From: Elusimicrobiota bacterium
GTDB taxonomy: Bacteria > Elusimicrobiota > Elusimicrobia > UBA1565 > UBA9628
Reading direction: 5' to 3'
DNA: 44,603 bases
NCBI GenBank assembly: GCA_016194705.1
Contig: JACQAZ010000036.1
Location: 1 to 44,603 of the forward strand
Part shown: one piece after another, positions 1 through 7,187 of the stretch
How the letters are laid out: each line of letters opens with the position of its first letter
How positions within the stretch are numbered: position 1 is the stretch's first letter
Notes under the pieces: model-generated
Told to the model about the DNA's origin: nothing
What the model saw: only the letters and a program-made list of their open reading frames with translations
Database searches by the model: none
Made by a program: the position numbers and the translations under genes

Positions 1-1
1 C

Positions 2-1282
2 TCGGTCGCGGCTTCGTTCAAGAAGACCCAGGCCCTTCCCTCCTACGCCCGCGCGAAGATACTCGCGGCGGTCGCCGACGGCATCGAGAAAGAGGCCGAG
101 GCCTTCGCCAAGCTTATCTCGGAGGAGGTCAAGAAGCCTCTGAAGGAAGCCCGGCGAGAGGTCGGCCGCGCGGTCTTCACGTTCCGCTGGTCGGCCGAGG
201 AGGCCAAGCGCTTCGGCGGCGAGGTGCTGCCTTTGGATCTCGACGCCAACACGGAAGGCAGGATCGCCTTGACGAGAAGGATCGCGCGGGGCCCGGGTCT
301 TTTCATCACGCCGTTCAATTTTCCGCTCAACCTCGTCGCGCACAAGGTCGCCCCGGCTTTGGCCGTCGGGATGCCTTTCGTCCTCAAGCCCGCGCCGCAG
401 GCTCCGCGCACGGCTTTGAAGCTCGCCAAGCTCATCAAGGACGCCGGCTGGCCCTCCGAGGCAATCGCCGTGGTCTCGGCGCCCGTCGAGGCCGCGGAGG
501 CCTTGGTCCGGGACGATCGTTTCGCCGTGCTCTCGTTCACCGGCAGCGCGAAGGTCGGCTGGCACTTGAAGTCGATCGCGGGCAAGAAACACGTGCTCTT
601 GGAGCTCGGCGGCAACGCGGGCGTCTTCGTGGCCCGCGACGCCGATGTGCCCTGGGCCGCGGCGCGCTGCGCCTGGGGCGCGTACTATTACTCGGGCCAG
701 GTCTGCATCTCTGTTCAGCGCATCCTCGTCGAGGCGCCGGTCTACAAGGAGTTCAAGGACCTCTTCTTGAAGAACGTCGCGGAGCTCAAGATCGGCGACC
801 CTCTCGATGAAAAGACCGACATCGGCCCCTTGATCGATTCCAAGTCGGCCGACCGAGTCGAGGACTGGATCAAGGAGGCCGTCGCCGGCGGCGGGAAGCT
901 GGTCTGCGGAGGCAAGCGCGCGGGCGACGTCATCGAGCCGACTCTGGTCGAGGGCGCGCCCGATTCCTGCAAGCTCTCCTGCGAGGAGGCCTTCGGCCCG
1001 GTGGCGACGCTCGACCGGGTCAGCACGCGCGCGGACGCATTCGAGAGGATGAGTTCCGGCTCTTACGGACTGCAAGCGGGCGTGTTCACCAACGACCTCA
1101 ACTCGGTCCTTTCCGCTTGGAACCATATCCCGGTCGGCGGGCTGATCGTCAACGACATCCCGTCCTTCCGCTCGGACGCGATGCCCTACGGCGGCACGCG
1201 CGACTCCGGCACCGGCCGCGAGGGCGCGCGCTACGCGATGGAGGAGTTCACTGAGCTGCGCACCTTGGTCATCAAGCCGTAA
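2..1282 (+). CDS. Aldehyde dehydrogenase family protein, 5' truncated by the window edge
   Basis: NAD(P)-dependent oxidation of an aldehyde to an acid; the substrate cannot be told from sequence. The reading frame is open from base 2, so the N-terminus lies outside the window. The visible part runs from the Rossmann region to the C-terminus: the NAD-binding segment FITPFNFPLNLVAHKV (near 300-350), the general-base Glu in LLELGGNAG (near 600) and the nucleophile Cys in SGQVCISVQRI (near 705), which are the ALDH signature elements. The C-terminal GGTRDSGTGREGARYAMEEF is also typical, and resembles the succinate-semialdehyde/lactaldehyde/phosphonoacetaldehyde group. The downstream FTCD gene starts 9 bases after the stop, so the two may be co-transcribed, although the pairing does not identify a pathway. 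Confidence 0.93.
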   Translation, partial: SVAASFKKTQALPSYARAKILAAVADGIEKEAEAFAKLISEEVKKPLKEARREVGRAVFTFRWSAEEAKRFGGEVLPLDLDANTEGRIALTRRIARGPGLFITPFNFPLNLVAHKVAPALAVGMPFVLKPAPQAPRTALKLAKLIKDAGWPSEAIAVVSAPVEAAEALVRDDRFAVLSFTGSAKVGWHLKSIAGKKHVLLELGGNAGVFVARDADVPWAAARCAWGAYYYSGQVCISVQRILVEAPVYKEFKDLFLKNVAELKIGDPLDEKTDIGPLIDSKSADRVEDWIKEAVAGGGKLVCGGKRAGDVIEPTLVEGAPDSCKLSCEEAFGPVATLDRVSTRADAFERMSSGSYGLQAGVFTNDLNSVLSAWNHIPVGGLIVNDIPSFRSDAMPYGGTRDSGTGREGARYAMEEFTELRTLVIKP

Positions 1283-1291
1283 GGAGACGAC

Positions 1292-2773
1292 ATGAGCGCT
1301 TTGGTCGAATGCGTCCCGAATTTCTCTGAAGGCAAGGATAAGAAAAAGGTCGATGCGATCGTCGCCGCGGCCAAGGCCGCCGGCGTCATCATACTCGACG
1401 TCGAGACCGACGCCGACCACAACCGGTGCGTGCTGTCCTTCGTCGGCGCGCCGCAGGCGTGCCTGGAGGCCTGCTTCCAGGTCGCCAAGAAGTGCCGCGA
1501 GCTCATCGATCTCAACAAGCACAAGGGCGAGCACCCGCGCATGGGCGCCGTCGACGTGATCCCGTTCATCCCGGTCGACGGGATCACGATCTCGGAATGC
1601 GCCAAGCTTGCCGAAAAGCTCGCCGAGCGCATCGGGCGTGAGCTCGAAATCCCAGCCTATCTCTACGACCACGCGGCCAAGGTCCCCGAGCGCAAGGATC
1701 TCGCCAATGTCCGCAAAGGCCAGTTTGAGGGCCTCAAGGAGCTCATCGGCAAGGACCCGGCAAAGAAGCCCGATTTTGGACCCAACCGCATCCATTCGAC
1801 CGCGGGAGCCGTCGCCGTCGGCGCGCGCCAGCAGATCATCAACCTCAACCTCAATCTCGACATCCACGACATTGCCGCCGGCAAGGACATCGCCAAGCGC
1901 GTGCGCGCCTCCGGCGGGGGACTCCCCTGCGTGCGCGCCAAGGAGATCGACCTGTCGGCCCGCAAGCAGGTCCAGATCTCGACCGTGCTGACCGACTACA
2001 AGACCACGCCGATGCGCAAGGTCATCTTCGAGGTCTTCAAACTCGCCAAGGAGCACGGCGGCACGGTCAAGACCGCCGAGATCGTCGGCCTTCTGCCGCG
2101 CCAAGCCTTGCTCGACTTCGCCATCGAAACCTTGACCTTGGAGAATTTCAACGCCGAGGTCCAGATTCTCGAGAACCGCCTGGCCGCGGTCGGCGCGACG
2201 CAGGCTGTCGGTTGGCGCCAAGCCGCCGACATCGTCTCCGACGGTTTGTCGAACACCGACGCGACGCCCGGCGGCGGCTCGGCCGCCGGAATATCCGGAG
2301 CGATGGGGTGCGGATTGGGCCTCATGGCCATCGGCATCACATTGAAGTCGAAGAAGCTCGACGAGGGCAAGCGCCCCGGCCTCGAGAAGGCGGCCGGAGC
2401 CCTCAAGCTCCTCAGGGCGGACTTATCGCGTCTGACCGGGGAGGACGCCGCGGCCTTCGACAAATTCATGGACGCGATGAGCCTGCCCAAGGACGATCCG
2501 GCGCGGCCCGCCAGGATGCAGGCGGCTCTGATCCACGCGGCCGAGGTGCCGCTCCAGACGGCCGCGACGGCCGCCGAAGCGCACAAGGTCGTCAAGGACG
2601 CCCTGCCCTCATCCGGCGCGGCGGTCGCCTCGGACATGAACTGCGCCCTTCATCTGCTCAAGGCCGCCGGGCTCTGCGCGGCCGAGAACGTCCGCATCAA
2701 CCTGGGCGGCATCAAGGACCAGTCGAAGAGCAAAGAGCTCGAATCGCGTCTCAAGGCCTGCCTGCCGGCATGA
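1292..2773 (+). CDS. Bifunctional glutamate formimidoyltransferase / formimidoyl-THF cyclodeaminase (FTCD-type)
   Basis: Transfers the formimino group from formimidoylglutamate to tetrahydrofolate and then deaminates it to methenyl-THF, linking histidine breakdown to one-carbon metabolism. It is 493 aa with two domains. The formiminotransferase (about 1-300) opens with ALVECVPNFSEG and has HPRMGAVDVIPF, whose His81 aligns with the catalytic His82 known in the pig enzyme. The cyclodeaminase (about 310-490) has the glycine-rich DATPGGGSAAGISGAMG near residue 325. A clean Shine-Dalgarno (AAGGAG) precedes the ATG. Many bacteria split these functions; here they are fused as in animals. No other hut gene is in the window, so a role in histidine use versus folate salvage is open. 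Its stop overlaps the next start as ATGA. Confidence 0.95.
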   Translation: MSALVECVPNFSEGKDKKKVDAIVAAAKAAGVIILDVETDADHNRCVLSFVGAPQACLEACFQVAKKCRELIDLNKHKGEHPRMGAVDVIPFIPVDGITISECAKLAEKLAERIGRELEIPAYLYDHAAKVPERKDLANVRKGQFEGLKELIGKDPAKKPDFGPNRIHSTAGAVAVGARQQIINLNLNLDIHDIAAGKDIAKRVRASGGGLPCVRAKEIDLSARKQVQISTVLTDYKTTPMRKVIFEVFKLAKEHGGTVKTAEIVGLLPRQALLDFAIETLTLENFNAEVQILENRLAAVGATQAVGWRQAADIVSDGLSNTDATPGGGSAAGISGAMGCGLGLMAIGITLKSKKLDEGKRPGLEKAAGALKLLRADLSRLTGEDAAAFDKFMDAMSLPKDDPARPARMQAALIHAAEVPLQTAATAAEAHKVVKDALPSSGAAVASDMNCALHLLKAAGLCAAENVRINLGGIKDQSKSKELESRLKACLPA

Positions 2774-3705
2774 ACGAGGCTGTCTTCTGGCTGGCGGCCG
2801 CCGGCTGCCTGCTCCCGCAAGTTTCGGCCGGAGCGGCTCTCGTCTTGGGGATCGCCGTCGCGCTGGCCTTCGGCAATCCTTACGCCAAGCAGTCCAAGGC
2901 GGCTTCCGCCAAGCTTCTGGCTTGGTCGGTGATGGCTCTAGGCGCCGGCATGAATCTGCTGGCCGTCGCTCGCGTGGGGCTGCAAGGCTTCGGCTACACG
3001 ATCGTTGGCATCGCCGCGACCTTGGCGCTGGGACTGCTGCTGGCCAGGCTGCTCAAGGTGGAGCGTCACATAGGCCTTCTGATCTCCGTGGGAACCGCGA
3101 TTTGCGGGGGCTCCGCGATCGCCGCGGCCGCCGCCGCGATCCGCGCAAAATCGCACCAGATCTCCGTCGCTTTGGCGACCGTGTTCTGCCTCAACGCGGC
3201 GGCGCTTCTGATCTTCCCGCCCCTGGGCCGTCATTTCGGCCTTGCCGAGCGAGCCTTCGGCTTGTGGAGCGCGTTGGCCATCCACGACACGTCGTCCGTG
3301 GTCGGCTCGGCGCTGCAGTACGGGCCGCAGGCCCTCGAGGTGGCCGCGACCGTCAAGCTTGCGCGCGCGCTGTGGATCGTGCCGGTGACCTTCGCGCTGG
3401 GCTTGTTCTGGCCGCACGCCGAGCCCGCCGAGGGCGCGGCCAAGGCCAAGAAGCCATGGTTCATCCTCGGTTTCCTCGCGGCCGCGGCGCTGGTGACTTT
3501 CGTGCCGGAGCTCAAGGCTGCGGGGGCTTTCGTCTCCTCGGCCGGCAAGCGCGCCCTGGTGCTGACCTTGTTTCTGATCGGCTCGGGGCTCTCGCGCTCG
3601 GCCGTCAAGGAGGTCGGCTGGCGCCCTTTCGCTCAGGGCATCGTGCTCTGGCTGCTCGTCGGCACGGGCGCTCTCTCGGCGATACTGGCCGGGTGGGTGC
3701 GTTAG
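2770..3705 (+). CDS. YeiH-type putative sulfate exporter family membrane protein
   Basis: A polytopic inner-membrane protein (311 aa, about nine hydrophobic segments) of the YeiH/UPF0324 family, annotated as putative sulfate exporters although function is poorly proven. Family hallmarks visible are the conserved block LLISVGTAICGGSAIAA around residues 95-115, the short HDTSSVVGSA segment near residue 175, and the late LFLIGSGLSRSAVK segment. The start is the ATG at 2770, which overlaps the FTCD stop by four bases (ATGA), pointing to coupled translation; the same frame is open further upstream but only as a shadow of FTCD. Its stop overlaps the convergent NAD-kinase-like gene by a few bases. 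Confidence 0.85.
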   Translation: MNEAVFWLAAAGCLLPQVSAGAALVLGIAVALAFGNPYAKQSKAASAKLLAWSVMALGAGMNLLAVARVGLQGFGYTIVGIAATLALGLLLARLLKVERHIGLLISVGTAICGGSAIAAAAAAIRAKSHQISVALATVFCLNAAALLIFPPLGRHFGLAERAFGLWSALAIHDTSSVVGSALQYGPQALEVAATVKLARALWIVPVTFALGLFWPHAEPAEGAAKAKKPWFILGFLAAAALVTFVPELKAAGAFVSSAGKRALVLTLFLIGSGLSRSAVKEVGWRPFAQGIVLWLLVGTGALSAILAGWVR

Positions 3706-4670
3706 CGGTAGGAGAGCTCTGCGACGCGGGCCGGGACGAGGAGGTTGAGCTTGCGCTCGGCCAGGCCGATGCGCGCGATCGCGCTCGAGTTGAACTCGAG
3801 GCAGTCGGCCTCGATGCCGTCGGAGAAGATGAGCCCGTTCTGCGGCATGTAGGAGACCAGCTCGAGCTCCCGGCCAGGCTCGATGCGGCCGAAGACCAGG
3901 CCGGCCTTCGAGGTCTTGCTGACGAAGGGCTCGCGCACGGTGAAATAGAGCAGGTCGGCCTCCCAGTCGAAGCGGTATCCTTCGCTCACGGGCGCGTTGG
4001 CGCGGGCCTTGGTGAAGCCGTCGACCAGGCCGGCGGCGCCTGTCAAGAGCGAGCGGAACCAGCCCGTCGAGCCCGCTCCCGTCGTCACGATGAGCCCGCT
4101 CGAGCTTTGGTCCTCGCTGCGGCCGCAGAAGGTGATCCGGTAGCGCGCCGAGACGTGCGAGCGGGGGCCGATGAAGAGGTCGTTGATCGCGTAGAGCGTC
4201 TGGCCGTCGTTGAGGGAAGCCTTGGCCATCGTGACCCCGCGGGCCGGCAGGCCCCCGGAGAGCGCGGCGGAGAATGCCTCCGGGGCCTGCTCGACGGAGA
4301 AAGGGACGAGGATGCCGTCGACGCGCCGCGCGTCGGGGTTGAGCGCCAGCAGCGGCTGGTCCTTGAGGTACTTCGCGGTGTTGGCGACGAGGCCGTCGGG
4401 GCCCAAGGTCGCCACGAGGTCGCTCTCGCCGAACAGGAAGGTCGGCAGGAACTGGCGCTCGACGAACTGCGCGCGCACGCCCCCGGGCAGCGAGCGGCGC
4501 AGCAGCTCGAGGGCGCGCTGGTAGGCGTCGTGCGAGGCCTGGTATTCGGAAAACGAGGCTCCCATGTGCTCGACATAGAAGCGGGCCTGGTCGCGGCTGT
4601 TGAAGCGCTCGACGAGCTCATCAAGAGCCGTCTTCTTCGTGATGACGACGATCTGGTCGAATGCCGGCAT
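3702..4670 (-). CDS. NAD kinase-like (ATP-NAD/sugar kinase fold) protein with degenerate GGDG motif
   Basis: A 322-aa protein of the NAD-kinase/diacylglycerol-kinase fold. The nucleotide-binding signature, normally GGDG, reads LGPDG in SDLVATLGPDGLVANTA (about residues 83-99); the NE/D motif appears as AINDLFIGPRSH (near 165) and the C-terminal beta-domain signature as LIVTTGAGSTGW (near 193). These elements support the family; the altered first motif makes NADP synthesis uncertain and the substrate could differ. The gene follows the SPFH gene with a 3-base gap on the same strand, so they form a two-gene unit. It is convergent with the YeiH gene, the two stops overlapping. Confidence 0.72.
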   Translation of the reverse strand: MPAFDQIVVITKKTALDELVERFNSRDQARFYVEHMGASFSEYQASHDAYQRALELLRRSLPGGVRAQFVERQFLPTFLFGESDLVATLGPDGLVANTAKYLKDQPLLALNPDARRVDGILVPFSVEQAPEAFSAALSGGLPARGVTMAKASLNDGQTLYAINDLFIGPRSHVSARYRITFCGRSEDQSSSGLIVTTGAGSTGWFRSLLTGAAGLVDGFTKARANAPVSEGYRFDWEADLLYFTVREPFVSKTSKAGLVFGRIEPGRELELVSYMPQNGLIFSDGIEADCLEFNSSAIARIGLAERKLNLLVPARVAELSYR

Positions 4671-4673
4671 GGG

Positions 4674-5543
4674 CTACTTCGAGCCGTTCAAGAGCGAGGC
4701 GAGGATCTCGGAGGTTATAGTGAGGCTCCCAACTTTGCCTGCGTTAGTTCCGATGTCCTTGAGCGCCAAGGCGAGCAAGGTCTTGGGGTCCTGGGAGCGG
4801 TAGGCGCCCATCTCGAGCTCGATGGCCTTCGCGTGGTCCTGCGCCTCCTGACGGACGTTGGCGCCCTGCAGGGAGATCAGCTCCTTGCGGCGCTCCTCGA
4901 GCGTGATGTCGGTCGCGAGTTGGTTCTCCTTGATCTTGCGCTCCTCCTCGACGGCGGCCGCGCGGCGGGCGTAGATGGCCTCGTCAGCCCGGCGCAGCAG
5001 CGACTCGCGCTGCTCGGCTTCCAGGGCCTTGGCGACCTCGGGGATGGGCTTGGCCGACTGCACGTAAAGGCTCATGAGCTCTACGCCCATGGACTTTAAG
5101 CTGGCTTTTTCCTGGATGCGCGAGAGGGCCGCGACCGCGATCGTCTGGAAGTCGTGCAAAGTCTCCTCCAGCGAGCGCTTTTGGATCTCGACGCGCGCCT
5201 CCATCTGGATGATGTTGGCGATGCGCTGGGCGAGTCGCTCGGGATCGTTGGTCGTGTAGGAGCGGCGGGCCGGGTCGATCGTGAAGTTGAGCAGCGTCGC
5301 CGCTTGGCCGGGGTTCTGGATCCGGTAGGTGAACTGGCCCTGCAGGACCACCGCCTGGAAGGTCTTGGTGACCTCGTTGAAGACGAAGCTCGAGTCCGTC
5401 GAACTCGTCGGGATCGCGACGATCTGGGTGTTGTGCTTGAGGTAGTAGAACGCGAGGCCCTGCCCCTCGCGCCGGACCTTGCCGGCGACGTATTTGATGA
5501 CGTAGTCGGTGGGCTGGCCTTTGAAGAAGCCGATGTTGAGCAT
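4674..5543 (-). CDS. SPFH/Band 7 domain protein
   Basis: A 289-aa stomatin/prohibitin-like protein. The SPFH domain fills about residues 10-185 (VFNEVTKTFQAVVLQGQFTY, then the RRSYTTNDPERLAQRIAN stretch), followed by a charged, probably coiled-coil segment rich in E, R and K (about 190-250), as usual in the family. SPFH proteins form large rings on membranes and act as scaffolds or protease regulators. Unusually there is no N-terminal hydrophobic anchor, so it may be cytosolic or peripheral, as in some virus-like SPFH proteins. A GGGAGG site lies 8 bases before the ATG, and a strong sigma70-type promoter sits just upstream (5567-5595). Probably co-transcribed with the downstream NAD-kinase-like gene. 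Confidence 0.85.
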   Translation of the reverse strand: MLNIGFFKGQPTDYVIKYVAGKVRREGQGLAFYYLKHNTQIVAIPTSSTDSSFVFNEVTKTFQAVVLQGQFTYRIQNPGQAATLLNFTIDPARRSYTTNDPERLAQRIANIIQMEARVEIQKRSLEETLHDFQTIAVAALSRIQEKASLKSMGVELMSLYVQSAKPIPEVAKALEAEQRESLLRRADEAIYARRAAAVEEERKIKENQLATDITLEERRKELISLQGANVRQEAQDHAKAIELEMGAYRSQDPKTLLALALKDIGTNAGKVGSLTITSEILASLLNGSK

Positions 5544-5566
5544 GGCGTGTCCTCCCTGTCGTGGGG

Positions 5567-5595
5567 AGTTTAGCCCTGGCCCGGGTTTTTGTCAA
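5567..5595 (-). promoter_or_regulatory. Sigma70-type promoter for the SPFH/NAD-kinase-like unit
   Basis: On the minus strand TTGACA (5590-5595), a 17-base spacer and TAAACT (5567-5572). The -35 box and spacer are consensus. Predicted start of transcription is near 5560, giving a leader of about 17 bases that still contains the GGGAGG ribosome-binding site of the SPFH gene. Confidence 0.7.
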
Positions 5596-5604
5596 GGCGG
5601 CCGC

Positions 5605-6888
5605 TCAGTAGCTGTAGTTGATGTCGATGAAGGCCTTGAGGCCTTCCTGGCCCACCCCGAAGTCGAGCGATGCGACAAGTTGGGATTTCGCGACCAACCG
5701 CAGGGCCGTTCCGAAGACTGGCCGCAAGTACTTCGCCTGAAATTCCTCGGGGTTGGAGGCGACGGTCCCGTACGCGAAGAAGGGGTCGAGCCAAAGCGAG
5801 GCCGATACGCCGGAGATCTTCCTTTCATAGAGGCGGCAGCGCTGCTCCGCGCCGAAGACGGCCATGCTGTGGTCGGTGAAGCGGCCCTCGCCGTAGCCGC
5901 GGTGGGTGTATTTTCCGCTCAAGCTCGGCAGCAGCCAAAATGGCACGCTGCCCCTGATATCCTCAAAGCGGATGCGCGCGGCCGTCACGAACCGGGGCTC
6001 GCTTTCGTTCGGACTTGCGATGGGCCGGAAATGCTTCAACTCGGCGCCGTAGCGGTAATAGTTGTACTCGCTGAGCGCGCTCTTGCTGGCTCCGCCGACG
6101 AAGGCCTCTGCGTCGGTGCCGCGAGTCGTGGTGATCGGGCTGTCGCGGGTGTCGTAGATCAAGACGGCGCGCAGGGTCGTGTTGTGGTGGCGTTCGACGA
6201 CGTCCTTGGCGACTTCGGGATACTTGACGATGGTGTCCGGGATCGACGAAAACGACCCCGAGATGTCGTTGGCCTCGAAGCGGTGCAGGGCGCCGACGCG
6301 CCAGGGGCTGTCTTCCCGGACCGGGACCGAGGCGAAGACTCTGTAGTTGACCGTATCGAGGGTGTAGTTGGACTCCCCGTCTTGAGGGCTGGCCGGTCCG
6401 AACCCGAAGAAGCGTCCGGACCCGTCCTTGGAATGCTCCAAGCGGGCGTTGAACGCGACCGGCCGATCGAAAAACGCGGTCGTCGCGTAGTCGGCGACGA
6501 TCTCGCGGTTGAAGAGGCGGGAGACGCCCAGGCGCACCTGGAGGCTGGTCTGCGGCGAAGGAAAATAGAAGTATTGGTATTGTCCCGCGATGCCGAAGAA
6601 CTGGTTGTAGGTCAAAGCCGCCGCGTGGATGTGCCGGAGCGCGCCCGAGCTTCCGATGACGACCCAGACCGGCATGGCGCCGAAGGTCGTCCCGCTGTTG
6701 GGATCGGTGTCCACGACCGGCAGCGGCACGAACAACCCCTTCTTGGTCTGCCGGATCATCCATTGCAGGGGAACGGGCACCCCCGAGTCCTTCGTCCCGC
6801 GGTCGGAGGCCGTCGAGGGGACGGGCGTCGATGCTGCACGCGCCGGCATGGCTGCCAGGAGCAGGAGAAGACACGCGGAGCCTCTCAT
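5605..6888 (-). CDS. Omp85/D15-type outer membrane beta-barrel protein
   Basis: A 427-aa protein with a signal peptide (SACLLLLLAAMPARAAST, cleavage near residue 19) and then only alternating beta-strand sequence typical of the bacterial surface antigen (D15/BamA C-terminal) domain. It lacks POTRA repeats, so it is a short, barrel-only form. The C-terminus DINYSY ends in an aromatic residue, the usual signal for assembly by the BAM complex. Motifs such as RAVLIYDTRDSPITTTRG resemble the family's conserved DTRD...P..G strand. Its job (transport, surface antigen, lipid traffic) cannot be inferred. It lies 40 bases downstream of a mini membrane-protein gene on the same strand. Confidence 0.82.
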   Translation of the reverse strand: MRGSACLLLLLAAMPARAASTPVPSTASDRGTKDSGVPVPLQWMIRQTKKGLFVPLPVVDTDPNSGTTFGAMPVWVVIGSSGALRHIHAAALTYNQFFGIAGQYQYFYFPSPQTSLQVRLGVSRLFNREIVADYATTAFFDRPVAFNARLEHSKDGSGRFFGFGPASPQDGESNYTLDTVNYRVFASVPVREDSPWRVGALHRFEANDISGSFSSIPDTIVKYPEVAKDVVERHHNTTLRAVLIYDTRDSPITTTRGTDAEAFVGGASKSALSEYNYYRYGAELKHFRPIASPNESEPRFVTAARIRFEDIRGSVPFWLLPSLSGKYTHRGYGEGRFTDHSMAVFGAEQRCRLYERKISGVSASLWLDPFFAYGTVASNPEEFQAKYLRPVFGTALRLVAKSQLVASLDFGVGQEGLKAFIDINYSY

Positions 6889-6928
6889 CCGGCGTCAATC
6901 GTACAAAAATACGACGATGTGACGAGGC

Positions 6929-7165
6929 TTAGTGGGTGTGAGGCTCTTCGGTCTTGCAGCCCGACAAGCAGACGAACTTGCACAGGTGCACCGAGATCGA
7001 GACGAGCAGCATCAGGGCCGCGCCGATCGCGAGCCCCTTCGGCGTGATTCCCATGACCGAGCAATGACCGAGGCGGCACGCCGCGGCGGCGAGCACCAGC
7101 AGGATGCCGACGCCGTTGGACCCGCAGGCCACCGCGCCCACGACCTTATCGCATTTTCCGCACAT
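6929..7165 (-). CDS. Cysteine-rich two-helix membrane mini-protein, unknown function
   Basis: 78 aa, beginning MCGKCDKVVGAVAC and ending SGCKTEEPHTH. Two hydrophobic segments (about 15-35 and 44-62) predict a hairpin membrane protein. It has eight cysteines (2, 5, 14, 30, 35, 62, 66, 70), two of them in an N-terminal CxxC, plus C-terminal histidines, so metal or redox chemistry is possible but not shown. A strong AGGAGG ribosome-binding site stands at correct spacing before the ATG, which is the main reason to trust it as a gene. Not recognised as a named family. It sits between pckG and the barrel gene, all on the minus strand. Confidence 0.65.
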   Translation of the reverse strand: MCGKCDKVVGAVACGSNGVGILLVLAAAACRLGHCSVMGITPKGLAIGAALMLLVSISVHLCKFVCLSGCKTEEPHTH

Positions 7166-7187
7166 GTTGATGCCTCCTGTTCCGTCT

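Noticed and set aside
2922..5099. Plus-strand open frame of 725 codons spanning the YeiH, NAD-kinase-like and SPFH genes
   Set aside because: Arg/Gly/Ala-rich translation with no domain, running across genes on both strands; a GC-rich shadow frame.
5509..7047. Plus-strand open frame of 512 codons opposite the outer-membrane barrel gene
   Set aside because: The minus-strand protein has a signal peptide and barrel features; the opposite frame shows none and no ribosome-binding site.
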